From NCBI GenBank assembly GCA_020851635.1, contig JADZCJ010000068.1, forward strand, positions 1-64,000: a stretch of DNA of 64,000 nucleotides. The letters are read 5' to 3'. The translations under genes were made by a program, and so were the position numbers. Positions within the stretch are counted from its first letter, which is position 1; every line of letters starts with the position of its first letter. The notes under the pieces are model-generated. The model searched no databases, had not been told where the DNA came from, and saw only the letters and a program-made list of their open reading frames with translations. This document shows, piece by piece, positions 1-8,561 of this stretch. The stretch comes from Anaerolineae bacterium (GTDB lineage Bacteria; Chloroflexota; Anaerolineae; UBA4142; SHND01).

Positions 1-2
1 CC

Positions 3-566
3 GATGGCGGCGAGTTTGCCGTCTTGTCTGCCTCACCCGATGCCGCAAACCAGAATGCCTGGATCGCCGCCATGAACGAAGCGCTCAAGGACCCGAAATA
101 CGCCAAACTGAAATTGGTGGACACGGTCTATGGCAACGACCAGTCCGAAGAATCCTACAAGCAAGCGCTGGCGCTGGTTGACAAGTATCCTGACCTGAAA
201 CTGATCATGGCGCCGACCACGGTGGGGATTGCCGCCGCCGCCAAAGCCATGACCGACGAAGGCTTGTGCGACAAGGTCAAGGTCAGCGGTTTGGGCTTGC
301 CTGCGGAAATGGTCTCGTACACGATGAGTGGCTGTGCGCCGCAGTTTGCGCTCTGGTCGTTCAGGGACCTCGGCTATCTCACGTATTACCTCACCTATCT
401 CATCGCCGGTGGACAGCTCAAGGGCGTGGAAGGTGAACAATTCACCGCCGGACGGATGGGCGACTATACCATCACCAAAGACCCGACGCGTGAAAAAGGG
501 CTGCGCGTCCTGATGGGACCGTTCACGGTCTATGACAAGTCAAATGTAGAAGCAGCAGCCAAATAA
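3..566 (+). CDS. Rhamnose-type ABC transporter substrate-binding protein, C-terminal part (5' end outside window)
   Basis: The frame is open from base 3, so the gene begins before the window and only the last ~187 residues are seen. The run [12 protein letters not shown], the segment on periplasmic-binding-protein type 1 sugar binding ([14 protein letters not shown], then GLGLPAEM) and the end of the protein match the RhaS-type binding proteins of rhamnose importers. It would bind L-rhamnose outside the membrane and deliver it to an ABC permease. The rhamnose genes rhaM and rhaB lie 3-4 kb downstream, which supports the substrate. A ribose/autoinducer-2-type binder is the main alternative. 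Confidence 0.8.
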   Translation, partial: DGGEFAVLSASPDAANQNAWIAAMNEALKDPKYAKLKLVDTVYGNDQSEESYKQALALVDKYPDLKLIMAPTTVGIAAAAKAMTDEGLCDKVKVSGLGLPAEMVSYTMSGCAPQFALWSFRDLGYLTYYLTYLIAGGQLKGVEGEQFTAGRMGDYTITKDPTREKGLRVLMGPFTVYDKSNVEAAAK

Positions 567-572
567 GAAATC

Positions 573-608
573 AAGGGGGTGGGGCAATGCCCTGCCCCCT
601 TCCGGGCT
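573..608 (+). terminator. Stem-loop after the sugar-binding protein gene
   Basis: A G-rich arm at 573-585 pairs with a C-rich arm at 589-601 (11 of 13 positions) around a 3-base loop, 7 bases after the stop codon. Only a short T-run follows (612-615), so this may be a terminator or an mRNA-end stabiliser. Confidence 0.5.
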
Positions 609-674
609 GTTTTGGATCCTCTATGTCTATCTCTGATCTGATAGCGAAACCTATCCCGACTCGGATTTTGTGCG

Positions 675-706
675 TATAATACTCGAGCCACGTTTCTGAT
701 AGGAGG
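675..706 (+). promoter_or_regulatory. -10 element and ribosome-binding site of the AbrB-type antitoxin gene
   Basis: A consensus TATAAT at 675-680 lies 30 bases before the start codon, and AGGAGG at 701-706 sits 4 bases before the ATG at 711. No good -35 hexamer is visible at the usual distance. Confidence 0.5.
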
Positions 707-710
707 CAAG

Positions 711-989
711 ATGAGTCAGGTAATTCAACTTTCGCTCGATGATCTGGGACGAATCCTTGTGCCCGCTCGGCTCCGCGAAAAACTACTTCTGTCACCAGGC
801 ATGACCCTGATCGTCGAACCCGACAACGAGGGTGGTGTGCGATTGCGGATTCAAAGACAGGAAGCGGTGCTCGTACAAGAGGATGGGATCCTGGTCGCGC
901 GTGGCGAACCGCTAACCGACCTTGACAATATTGCGCGTAACGCACGTGATGAACGCGTAACGGAACTCGTTGAACGCACCGGACTATGA
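711..989 (+). CDS. AbrB/MazE-type (SpoVT-AbrB) antitoxin
   Basis: This 92-residue protein has an N-terminal swapped-hairpin AbrB domain (LSLDDLGRILVPARLREKL, then the GMTLIVEPD strand). Such proteins bind DNA and, as antitoxins, neutralise a PIN or MazF toxin encoded just downstream. The start is fixed by a strong AGGAGG. Its stop overlaps the ATG of the following PIN gene by 4 bases (986-989), the usual antitoxin-toxin arrangement. The toxin reading frame is broken, so this antitoxin is now probably an orphan. Confidence 0.8.
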   Translation: MSQVIQLSLDDLGRILVPARLREKLLLSPGMTLIVEPDNEGGVRLRIQRQEAVLVQEDGILVARGEPLTDLDNIARNARDERVTELVERTGL

Positions 990-1413
990 GAGTCTTTTTT
1001 GATACCTCGGTGCTTGTAGCGGCAATGGTCCAATCACATCCATCCCATGGACGGGCTTTGGCTTGAACGCGTAAAGGATGGAACCGACCATGGGGTTGTG
1101 TCTGCCCATTCGCTTGCAAAAGTCTATTCGATCCTTACACGCTTGCCGCTTCGACCGCCAATTTCTTCAATCAATGCGAGAACGTTGATCCAGGAGAATA
1201 TCGTCGGGGTCTTGGATTGTTGCGTTGGATTCGTCTGATTATCAAGAGGTTGTCGAATACGTGGCGACAAATGGAATTATCGGTGGCGCAGTGTTTGATA
1301 CGCTTATCTTGAAATCTGCAGACACGGTTGATATAGATCAAATTGTCACATTAAATGAAAAGGATTTTCGTCGCGTATATCCCTCCTTGGCTAACATGAT
1401 CATTATCCCTTGA
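986..1413 (+). pseudogene. PIN-domain (VapC-like) toxin, frameshifted remnant
   Basis: Three frames read in turn rebuild one PIN protein. The first is the start with MRVFFDTSVLVAAM (986-~1065). The second is a middle part with VVSAHSLAKVYSILTRLP (~1060-1210). The third is the end with GGAVFDTLILKSA and TLNEKDF (~1220-1413). Two +1 shifts are needed. The first and third acidic sites (D in FDTSV, D in VFDTL) are kept. The glutamate usual in the HSLAEVY-like motif is a lysine, which argues for real decay rather than sequencing error. PIN toxins are metal-dependent RNases; this one should be inactive. Confidence 0.75.
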
Positions 1414-1452
1414 ATCTCTACACAACTGATTTTTGCCGCCGCGGTGAGCAAC

Positions 1453-2499
1453 ATGTCCGCTATCGTTGACCTTTCGCGCGATTTTTTTGCCGAAATCCTT
1501 TTGCCCGCCCTCGAACGCGATTTTCCGCAAGAGACGGCGCAGACCGCCTTTGGCATTTACGGATACGGCTCTGAAGTGCTGGGCATGGACGACGAATATT
1601 CGCGCGACCATCATTGGGGCATTCGCATCAACGCCCTCATGCCCGATGCACTCTACAAAACGCGCCATGCTGAGATGATGCAGCGTGTCGTGACGCAAAT
1701 CCCACCCACATGGCGCGGGCATCCTCTCCGTGAGGGGTTCACCCAGACCGGCGGGCTGGAGATCGCCTCACTGCAGGCGCACCTCTTGCGCACCATCGGC
1801 ATAGACCATCCTCCGCGAGACGCGCTCGAATGGCTTCACATCCCCGAAGAAGATATCACGCACGTCATTGCGGGAGAGGTATGGCATGACCCCCTCGGCA
1901 ATTTCACCGCCGTGCGAAACGCCCTGAGCGCGTATTATCCCGAACCCGTACGACTGCGCCGCATCGCGCACTGGTGCCGTTATTACTCGGGAATGGGGGC
2001 GTATGCGCTCAAGCGCGCGATCTTGCGCGGCAACGACTATTACTACAACATCACGTTTACGCGCGCCATGCGGCTCGGCGTGCAGCTGGCTTTTTTGCTC
2101 GACAGACAATATTTCCCCTATGACAAATGGACGTTTGCCTATTTTGAAAAATTGCCGCGCATGTCCGCGCGTCTCGGTCCGTTCGTGCGCGAGGCAGTCC
2201 GCCTGGAAACACCCTGGGCGCGCAAACTCGAATTGTTGAATGAAATGTCCGACGTGTTTGATGCCGCGCTCGTCGAGGATGGCATCATCCCCCCGCACCC
2301 GAAATTCCGCGGCTCTGAATCTTCGGGGTATCGCGTGCTCGAACACGCCTATGCCGAAATCTTGAAACAACTCCCGCCCGCGCTTCAAACCACCGTTCCC
2401 ATCTGGGACCAAATCTATTTCGAGAGCTGGCACAGCGGTTATACGGCGGGTTTGGAGATAAAGACGTGGGATGGATTATTGAACTTGAGGAATGAATGA
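1453..2499 (+). CDS. DUF4037 domain protein (nucleotidyltransferase-like)
   Basis: A protein of about 348 residues. The block at residues 37-56 (GYGSEVLGMDDEYSRDHHWG) resembles the Gly-Ser plus acidic-pair active site of polymerase-beta-type nucleotidyltransferases, which is how DUF4037 proteins begin. The rest is alpha-helical and matches DUF4037 over its length. Substrate and function are unknown. ATG 1453 is used here; GTG at 1444 is an in-frame alternative. The gene overlaps the next one by 4 bases (ATGA), so the two are probably translated together. Confidence 0.75.
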   Translation: MSAIVDLSRDFFAEILLPALERDFPQETAQTAFGIYGYGSEVLGMDDEYSRDHHWGIRINALMPDALYKTRHAEMMQRVVTQIPPTWRGHPLREGFTQTGGLEIASLQAHLLRTIGIDHPPRDALEWLHIPEEDITHVIAGEVWHDPLGNFTAVRNALSAYYPEPVRLRRIAHWCRYYSGMGAYALKRAILRGNDYYYNITFTRAMRLGVQLAFLLDRQYFPYDKWTFAYFEKLPRMSARLGPFVREAVRLETPWARKLELLNEMSDVFDAALVEDGIIPPHPKFRGSESSGYRVLEHAYAEILKQLPPALQTTVPIWDQIYFESWHSGYTAGLEIKTWDGLLNLRNE

Positions 2500-3482
2500 A
2501 TTCCCGACAACGCGTTCTCGCCACCCTCAAGCGCCAACCCGCCGACCGCACGCCGATTGACTGCTGGCTGTATCAAAAGAATTTCGTCCAAAATCTGGAA
2601 GCGGCGTGGGGCACGCGCGAACAATTTTGGGACGAGTTTGGCATTGATATCATCGTCGGCTATGTGCCGTGGCCCAATCAACTGGGGCGCAAACCCGATG
2701 TGTACGAATTGGCAGAGCTCGAGCTCAAGGACCCGCGCGATGACTTTTGGTTGACCTACAACGGATGGACCGAGGATTTTGCCGGGCTGAATATTCGCGA
2801 GGCGTTACGGTACGGCGACCGCCGCGCGATTCTGGCGCACACGTGGGGCATTGTCGAAGGCGCCAGCTCGTTTCTGGGCATCGAGAACTGTTGGATGTAT
2901 CTCGGCATGCAACCCGACCTGATGAAAAACTGGTTTGACCGCTATGCCGACTGGATGTGCGGACTGTTTGACAATTTGATTGACGCGGGCGTGGATTTCA
3001 TCACGTTGTCGGATGATTGGGGCAGCAACAAACGCATGTTGTTTGCGCCCGCCATGTGGCGCGAAATGATCAAGCCCTATGCGGCGCGCGTCGTCGCTCA
3101 CGCCGTGTCGCGCGGCGTGCCCGTAAACCTGCACAGCGACGGGCACATTCTGCGCATCATGGACGACATTATCGAAATGGGCTATGCGTCCATGCATCCC
3201 GTCCAGGAAAGCGCAGGCATGGACCCGCGCGAAATCAAAGCAAAATACGGCGACAAGATCGTGGTCTATGGCTCGCTCGACGTGATTGATGGGCTGCTGG
3301 CATTCGAGGGCGACGCGCTGGACGAGTACATCACCAAACGTTTTGAAATCTATGCGCCCGGCGGCGGGTTTATTTTCAACACGGGTCATTTTGTCCAACC
3401 CGACATTCCGCCCGCGCGCCTCCTCCGTGCCTATGCGCGCGTGCTGGAATTGGCAAAGCAGTATGGCAGTGGGGATTTGTGA
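2496..3482 (+). CDS. Uroporphyrinogen decarboxylase (URO-D)-family protein
   Basis: 328 residues with a TIM-barrel URO-D fold. Recognisable parts are the N-terminal RVLATLKRQPADRTPID, a central DDWGSNKRMLFAP segment and HSDGHILRIMDDIIEMG followed by NPVQ-like MHPVQESAGMD. In this superfamily such genes are either haem enzymes or corrinoid/zinc methyltransferase-like proteins (MtaA/CmuA type). The N-terminal Arg-rich substrate-binding residues of true HemE are not evident, and no other haem gene is nearby. It is coupled to the DUF4037 gene and sits inside a rhamnose cluster, so a sugar-linked or methyl-transfer role is possible but unproven. Confidence 0.75.
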   Translation: MNSRQRVLATLKRQPADRTPIDCWLYQKNFVQNLEAAWGTREQFWDEFGIDIIVGYVPWPNQLGRKPDVYELAELELKDPRDDFWLTYNGWTEDFAGLNIREALRYGDRRAILAHTWGIVEGASSFLGIENCWMYLGMQPDLMKNWFDRYADWMCGLFDNLIDAGVDFITLSDDWGSNKRMLFAPAMWREMIKPYAARVVAHAVSRGVPVNLHSDGHILRIMDDIIEMGYASMHPVQESAGMDPREIKAKYGDKIVVYGSLDVIDGLLAFEGDALDEYITKRFEIYAPGGGFIFNTGHFVQPDIPPARLLRAYARVLELAKQYGSGDL

Positions 3483-3535
3483 TTGCTAATTGCTGATTGG
3501 AAACATTCCGGGCGCGAGCATGAATATTCAGGACC

Positions 3536-3565
3536 ATTCGTCGTTACGCACTGCGTAACAAAGAT
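3536..3565. repeat. Dispersed palindromic repeat, copy 1 (inverted copy at 33426-33455)
   Basis: The 30 bases at 3536-3565 match the reverse complement of 33426-33455 at 27 of 30 positions. The core is the imperfect palindrome GTTACGC-NN-GCGTAAC. Both copies lie in intergenic DNA next to a stretch reading ATTCGCGTTT. Confidence 0.6.
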
Positions 3566-3598
3566 TCGCGTTTCCACCTCTGTGGCAAGGAGACCGTC

Positions 3599-3922
3599 AT
3601 GAAGCGAGTTGGCTTTTTACTCAAGGTAAAGTCCGACAAGCTGGAAGAATACAAAAAATATCACGAGCACGTTTGGCCCGAAATGCTTGACGCGCTGCGG
3701 CGCACGGGCTGGCACAATTATTCCCTGTTCCTGCGTGACGATGGTCTGTTGTTTGGCTATTTCCAAGCAGAGGAGAGCTTTGCCAAGTCACTGCAAGGCA
3801 TGGCGCGCGAGGAAATTAATGCAAAATGGCAGGACCTGATGGCGCCGTATTTTGAAAATCTCGGCGGCGCGCACGCCGACCAAAACATGCAGGAACTCGT
3901 AGAGGTCTTTCATCTGGATTAG
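3599..3922 (+). CDS. rhaM: L-rhamnose mutarotase RhaM
   Basis: 107 residues, the normal size for RhaM/YiiL. The conserved start MKRVGFLLKVK and the YKKYHEHVWPEM segment carry the catalytic histidine region of this dimeric ferredoxin-like fold enzyme. It interconverts alpha and beta anomers of L-rhamnose in the cytoplasm. AAGGAG at 3590-3595 precedes the ATG. rhaB follows and a rhamnose-type binding protein lies upstream, so the function is well supported. No rhaA or rhaD is in the window; they may lie upstream. Confidence 0.9.
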   Translation: MKRVGFLLKVKSDKLEEYKKYHEHVWPEMLDALRRTGWHNYSLFLRDDGLLFGYFQAEESFAKSLQGMAREEINAKWQDLMAPYFENLGGAHADQNMQELVEVFHLD

Positions 3923-3930
3923 AGCCAGAG

Positions 3931-3995
3931 ACCTCGCGGGTTTTCCAATGGCGGACCGTGTCTCCGTGTGCCACGGGAACCCTGCGAGGTTTTTT
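3931..3995 (+). terminator. Palindromic element with T-run between rhaM and rhaB
   Basis: Arms 3931-3942 and 3978-3990 pair (ACCTCGC...GCGAGGT and beyond, one bulge), followed by TTTTTT at 3990-3995. A smaller CCGTG/CACGG stem lies in the loop. It begins 8 bases after the rhaM stop and ends 5 bases before the rhaB ATG, so it may attenuate rhaB as well as terminate. It belongs to the AGACCT-type repeat family also seen at 30454 and 40635. Confidence 0.6.
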
Positions 3996-4000
3996 CATGA

Positions 4001-5476
4001 ATGACAGCGGCAAAATTTGTGGCTCTCGATCTGGGCGCGGAAAGCGGGCGCGCGATCCTCGCGTCTTTTGACGGCGAGCGCATCACCCTGCAAGAGGCGC
4101 ACCGTTTTCCAAACGTGTCCGTGCGCACGCTGGACAGCTTGCATTGGGACCCCCTGCGCTTGTTTGACAACATCAAGCACGGCTTGGGAAAAATTGCGCG
4201 CGATCATCATCGCGGGATTGCAGGCATCGGAGTTGACACGTGGGGTGTGGATTTTGCCCTGCTCGGACGCGACGACGAGTTATTGGGCAACCCGTTTCAC
4301 TATCGCGATGCGCGCACCGCAGGCATGCTGCCGCGCGTGTTCGAGCGCGTGCCGCGCGACCGCGTCTTTGCGCAAACCGGCATCCAGTTTCTGGAAATCA
4401 ATTCGCTCTACCAGTTATATGCCATGCGCTTGCAGAACGCGCCCGCATTGGACCAAGCCAGAACTTTATTGATGATGCCCGATTTGATGCACTATTGGCT
4501 GACGGGCGTCAAGGCGTGCGAGTTTACCGATGCGACGACGACCCAGTGTTATGACCCGCAAGCGCGCCGCTGGGCGTACGCGCTGCTCCACGAGCTGCAA
4601 ATTCCAACCGGCATGTTTTTGGATGTGGTTTCACCGGGGACCGTTCTCGGCGCGCTACATCCGGCGGTTGCGGAGGAAACGGGTCTCGAAAACGTTTCGG
4701 TGATTGCCCCCGCCTCGCACGATACGGGTTCTGCCGTCGCCGGTGCTCCCTTGCAGGGACAAAACACTGCGTGGTTGAGCTCGGGGACGTGGAGCATTTT
4801 GGGCGCAGAGGTTGCCTATCCTGTCATCAACGACCTCAGTCTCAAATACAACTTTACCAACGAGGGCGGCATCGGCGGCTTTCGATTGTGCAAAAACGTG
4901 ATGGGATTGTGGATTCTTCAAGAATGTCGCCGCGCGTGGAATCAGGCAGGGCACGAGAGTTCTTATGCGGATTTGATCGCACAGGCAAAACACGCGTCGA
5001 GCTTTGCCTCGTTAATTGACCCCGACCACGATTTGTTTTTTCGTCCGGGCGACATGCCCGCGCGCATTGCGGAATTTTGCCTGCTTACGCGCCAACCCGT
5101 GCCCCAAACATATGGCGAGGTGGTGCGCTGTGTGCTGACGAGTTTGGCGCTCAAATACCGGTTCCAGCTAGAGCGCCTCGAGAGACTGGTGAGCAAACCG
5201 CTTGACACGATTCACATGATCGGCGGCGGGATTCAGAACGAACTACTTTGCCAGTTCACCGCGGATGCGACAGACCGGGTGGTGACGACCGGACCTGTCG
5301 AGGCGACCGCCCTCGGCAACGTCATTATGCAGATGTTCGCGCTCGGCAAGATCGGTTCACTGGCGCAGGGACGCGAGGTAATTCGTCAATCCTTTGAAAT
5401 CAAACAATATGCCCCGCACAAACCGGCTGCGTGGGACGAGGCATACGGGCGCTTTCAGTTGCTTTGTAGTGAATAA
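4001..5476 (+). CDS. rhaB: Rhamnulokinase RhaB
   Basis: 491 residues, an FGGY-family sugar kinase of usual length. Seen are the N-terminal phosphate-binding loop FVALDLGAESGRAILASFD, the rhamnulokinase marker GVDTWGVDFALL, the SHDTGSAVAGAPL segment and the C-terminal nucleotide-binding IHMIGGGIQNELLCQFTAD. It phosphorylates L-rhamnulose in the cytoplasm. The ATG at 4001 has no clear Shine-Dalgarno, because the palindromic element runs almost into the start codon. Confidence 0.9.
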   Translation: MTAAKFVALDLGAESGRAILASFDGERITLQEAHRFPNVSVRTLDSLHWDPLRLFDNIKHGLGKIARDHHRGIAGIGVDTWGVDFALLGRDDELLGNPFHYRDARTAGMLPRVFERVPRDRVFAQTGIQFLEINSLYQLYAMRLQNAPALDQARTLLMMPDLMHYWLTGVKACEFTDATTTQCYDPQARRWAYALLHELQIPTGMFLDVVSPGTVLGALHPAVAEETGLENVSVIAPASHDTGSAVAGAPLQGQNTAWLSSGTWSILGAEVAYPVINDLSLKYNFTNEGGIGGFRLCKNVMGLWILQECRRAWNQAGHESSYADLIAQAKHASSFASLIDPDHDLFFRPGDMPARIAEFCLLTRQPVPQTYGEVVRCVLTSLALKYRFQLERLERLVSKPLDTIHMIGGGIQNELLCQFTADATDRVVTTGPVEATALGNVIMQMFALGKIGSLAQGREVIRQSFEIKQYAPHKPAAWDEAYGRFQLLCSE

Positions 5477-5586
5477 AAAGGCAAATTTGCCCACCAAATC
5501 TCTCCGCAAAGCATTACCAATCATCCTCTGGCAGTGATGCAAGCTGCATTTGCCAAATGACAGGATCGCTTTCCGCCGATTCACTT

Positions 5587-5613
5587 TTCGGAACCCTTTT
5601 TTCGGGTTTTGCG
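5587..5613 (+). terminator. Weak hairpin before the membrane-system operon
   Basis: Short inverted arms AACCC (5592-5596) and GGGTT (5604-5608) flank a T-rich loop and are followed by a few Ts. The 216-base gap 5477-5692 otherwise shows a palindrome GGCAAATTTGCC near 5480 and no gene. Confidence 0.35.
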
Positions 5614-5692
5614 TCTATCCAATACAAAAGTAGACTATAAACACACGTTTCAACAGTCCGGGCGCGCATTTTGTGCCTCTTGTAGGGGACGC

Positions 5693-8032
5693 ATGATTGG
5701 CTTGTTTTCTCGAAAACGGCGGCTCTTGTTCCTCTGGATCACGCTGGTGGTCCTTGTTTCTGTTGCTCCATTCTCCCTCGCCGCCCAGACCGGCGGCATC
5801 ACGCTTCAGGTCGAACCCTTTTTTAGCGGTCATTACAAATTTGGCGAATGGCTGCCGCTGCGCGTGACGGTCACAAATCCGGGCGCGCCGGTCTCGGCGC
5901 AAGTGCGCGTCGAAATGTCGGAAACGGGCGGACGAACCTCATGGGTTGTCCCCGTTGACTTGCCCACAGGCGCGCAAAAGCAGTTTATCTTGTATGTGCT
6001 GCCGACGTCATTCGCGCAGGTCGCGCGCGCCCGCCTGGTCAGCGGTACGCAGGAATTGGCGCGCGAGAATGTTCCCCTTACTCTGCATCCGAATACCGAT
6101 TATTTGATTGGGGTGATTGCCCCCCGCACCGAACCATTCAATGCGGCAAACGTGATCGAGCTCGAGGGCCAACTCTCGCGCACAACGCGCGTTCTCCCGA
6201 TGGGACTTGGCGATTTGCCTGACCGTCCCGAAGGGCTGCGCGTGCTTGATGCGCTGGTCCTCAGCGATGTGGATACGAGCGCCTTGTCGCCCGCTCAAAC
6301 CCGAGTGTTGACAAACTGGGTGCAAAACGGCGGGCGCTTGATTCTTGGCGGCGGCGCGAGCGCGGCGCGCACGCTTGCGGGGTTGCCTCAAGAGTTGGCA
6401 GGCGAATTTCGTTCGACGCAAGGCGTGACCGAACTCGAATCCCTGGAAGCGCTCGCGGCGTTTGGTGATTCACCGGTGCGCGTCGAGGGACCGTTCGCGG
6501 CCGCCTTGACGACGGGTGGGGAAACGGTGGTGGCGCAGGGCGACCAGGTCCTCGTTTCCGAAAAACAGCTCGGCGAAGGACGCGTGACATACTCGGCGCT
6601 CGATTTGGCAGCGAGTCCGTTTGATGCATGGGCGGGCGCGCCGCATTTTTGGAAAAGCATCCTGACGCCCGGCTCGGCGTACCCGATGAATTTTCCTCCC
6701 GATGTTTCGGCGTCCTTGATTCGCTCTCGCTATATGGCAATGGCGCTGCAAAATCTGCCCGTGCTCGCGCTCCCTTCGCTGAATGTTCTGGCGGCGCTCC
6801 TGACGGTCTATATCGTCCTCGTCGGACCGGTCAATTATCTGGTCCTGCGGCGCTTGAAAAAGTTGGATTGGGGTTGGGCAACGATTCCGTTCCTGACGTT
6901 CTTGTTTGCCGTCGGCGCGTTCGGCGTCAGCAGCCAACTGCGCGGCAGTGATGTGATCCTGAGTCAGGTCTCGATCATTGATTTTGCGCCGGACGGCAAA
7001 CCGAGCCGGATGGAATCGGTGGTCGGTCTCTTTTCGCCCACGCGCGGTTCGTTTGCTCTGGAAATCCCCGACGGGAGTCTGGTCATTCCCATGTCGAACG
7101 CGTTTGACCCGTTCTCGACGCAAACAAATGTGGGCTCAAATCTTGAAATCGTGGAAACGAACCCCCTTGAGGTGCGGGGCATCAACCTCAACCAGGGCGC
7201 ATTGCAAGCATTTGCGATCCAATCGCCCGTGCCGGAGGATTGGCGGATCGAATCGGACCTACGCATCGAAGGAGAGCGTGTGCGCGGCACGCTGGTGAAT
7301 CGCTCCACCATGCCGTTGACCGACGTATATCTGGTGAACGGGGAGCTATATGTGCGTTTGGGCGCCCTTTCGCCAAATGTGCCCTTGACGCTCGATCATG
7401 CGTGGGAGCGCTCTCAGGGCGCGCAGCCAATGTTGATAAACGGCAGCGCGCCCGAAAACGAGGTGCAGCGTCAAATTCTTTCGGCGCGTTTCGATTATTG
7501 GAGCGGCTCGCCGCAAACGCCCCGTTCCGTGATGCTGATGGGATGGGCGGCGTCCAGTCCCCTGGACGTTCGCGTACAAGATATGACGGCGGCGCGTCAG
7601 GTCAATAGTCTGGTCCTCATGGACCTGCGTCCCGTTTATGCGTCGGGACCCATCCACTTGCTGATGAATGATTGGCGCGTGCGCGAATTGTCGGGACGAG
7701 GCAACCGCGTGTTTTGCGGCTCGGTAAACTATACAGGCGTGCGCAATGGCGAGGCGGTCCTTGAATTTATGCCTTTTCCCGAATTTGCCATCAGCAGCGT
7801 TCAAGAGCTCGTGGTTCAGGTGCGCGAGTCATTCCCGCACACGGTAGAATTGCAGGATTTGGACGGAAATTGGGTCAAGCAGGACATTACCTCGTCCACC
7901 GATCTCGTCGTCGAGAACCCCGCCCGCTTTGTGCGGCCAAACGGCGCGGTGCGCCTGCGCATTAGTGCAGTTGATGAACCGGAGCGCTGTGTGTTGTACG
8001 GAATCGAGATGCAGGCGACAGTGGCGGAATGA
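5693..8032 (+). CDS. Secreted/membrane protein with GATase-like domain, first gene of the MoxR/VWA/ABC operon
   Basis: 779 residues from ATG 5693, preceded by AGGGGA; an upstream in-frame TTG at 5609 has no such site. Residues 1-32 are a signal peptide or first membrane segment. A beta-rich region follows, then a flavodoxin/glutamine-amidotransferase-like segment (DALVLSDVDTSALSP and NGGRLILGGG, about residues 180-230). Two to three membrane spans lie near 355-420, and a long C-terminal extracytoplasmic region follows. Chloroflexota genomes carry such proteins beside MoxR/VWA genes. Function unknown; a structural or sensor component of the envelope system encoded downstream is an inference. 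Confidence 0.65.
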   Translation: MIGLFSRKRRLLFLWITLVVLVSVAPFSLAAQTGGITLQVEPFFSGHYKFGEWLPLRVTVTNPGAPVSAQVRVEMSETGGRTSWVVPVDLPTGAQKQFILYVLPTSFAQVARARLVSGTQELARENVPLTLHPNTDYLIGVIAPRTEPFNAANVIELEGQLSRTTRVLPMGLGDLPDRPEGLRVLDALVLSDVDTSALSPAQTRVLTNWVQNGGRLILGGGASAARTLAGLPQELAGEFRSTQGVTELESLEALAAFGDSPVRVEGPFAAALTTGGETVVAQGDQVLVSEKQLGEGRVTYSALDLAASPFDAWAGAPHFWKSILTPGSAYPMNFPPDVSASLIRSRYMAMALQNLPVLALPSLNVLAALLTVYIVLVGPVNYLVLRRLKKLDWGWATIPFLTFLFAVGAFGVSSQLRGSDVILSQVSIIDFAPDGKPSRMESVVGLFSPTRGSFALEIPDGSLVIPMSNAFDPFSTQTNVGSNLEIVETNPLEVRGINLNQGALQAFAIQSPVPEDWRIESDLRIEGERVRGTLVNRSTMPLTDVYLVNGELYVRLGALSPNVPLTLDHAWERSQGAQPMLINGSAPENEVQRQILSARFDYWSGSPQTPRSVMLMGWAASSPLDVRVQDMTAARQVNSLVLMDLRPVYASGPIHLLMNDWRVRELSGRGNRVFCGSVNYTGVRNGEAVLEFMPFPEFAISSVQELVVQVRESFPHTVELQDLDGNWVKQDITSSTDLVVENPARFVRPNGAVRLRISAVDEPERCVLYGIEMQATVAE

Positions 8033-8052
8033 CGCAAGATTTCTGGAGACCC

Positions 8053-8185
8053 TTGACGTATCACGCTCCGCCCTTGACCTTTCACTCTTGACGTTTGACG
8101 TATCACGCTTGACGCATCACACTCGACCTTTGACGTTTCACATTTGACGATACGCGCTATGCGACCCGCGCTATGCGATACGCGA
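8053..8185 (+). repeat. Degenerate heptamer array (19 units of 7 bp)
   Basis: From 8053 to 8185 the DNA divides into 19 successive 7-mers with no slippage. Most are variants of TTGACGT, ATCACGC or TATGCGA. TTGAC occurs at 8053, 8074, 8088, 8095, 8109, 8130 and 8144 and TCGAC at 8123, all spaced by multiples of 7. The array fills the gap between two genes, and its last units hold the start codon of the next gene (ATG 8173). Confidence 0.8.
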
Positions 8186-8556
8186 TCTTTCTCTGGTTAG
8201 CCCTGTTGCTTGTGTTGACCGGCTGCGAGGTCCTTGGCTTTGTGGGGCAGACGCAAGCACAGGCGCTGGCATTCCAAAAGTGTAATGAATTTCGACTCAA
8301 GCAGATCCAGGACCCGCAGGTGCTGACCACCGAATGGTTGACGGTCGCTCAAGTGGAGGCACGGGGCTTGAGCCTGGCGGGACATGCGCCGAACGAATTA
8401 GTCTGGCTTGTGACGCTCCGGGGGCAGTGGCAGCTGGAAGGGGGTCCGCCGCCGCCCGAACAGGGACCCGCACCTCCCGCGCCCATTCTTCATCGGTGTA
8501 TGGCAGTGGTGGGCGCGCGGACAGGTGAATCCTTGTCCGTGCGTGCCGAACCGTAA
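8173..8556 (+). CDS. Small lipoprotein
   Basis: 127 residues starting MRYAIFLWLALLLVLTGC, a lipoprotein signal peptide with lipobox LTGC and the acylated cysteine at residue 18. The mature part has a Pro-rich stretch (GGPPPPEQGPAPPAP) and two further cysteines. The start codon lies inside a heptamer array and has no Shine-Dalgarno. It is 6 bases from the ABC ATPase start and so belongs to that operon. No family recognised; the role is probably envelope-associated. Confidence 0.65.
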   Translation: MRYAIFLWLALLLVLTGCEVLGFVGQTQAQALAFQKCNEFRLKQIQDPQVLTTEWLTVAQVEARGLSLAGHAPNELVWLVTLRGQWQLEGGPPPPEQGPAPPAPILHRCMAVVGARTGESLSVRAEP

Positions 8557-8561
8557 ACGAC

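Noticed and set aside
2496-3482. True haem-pathway uroporphyrinogen decarboxylase (hemE)
   Set aside because: Context is sugar metabolism and the usual N-terminal Arg-rich substrate motif is not evident; family-level name is safer.
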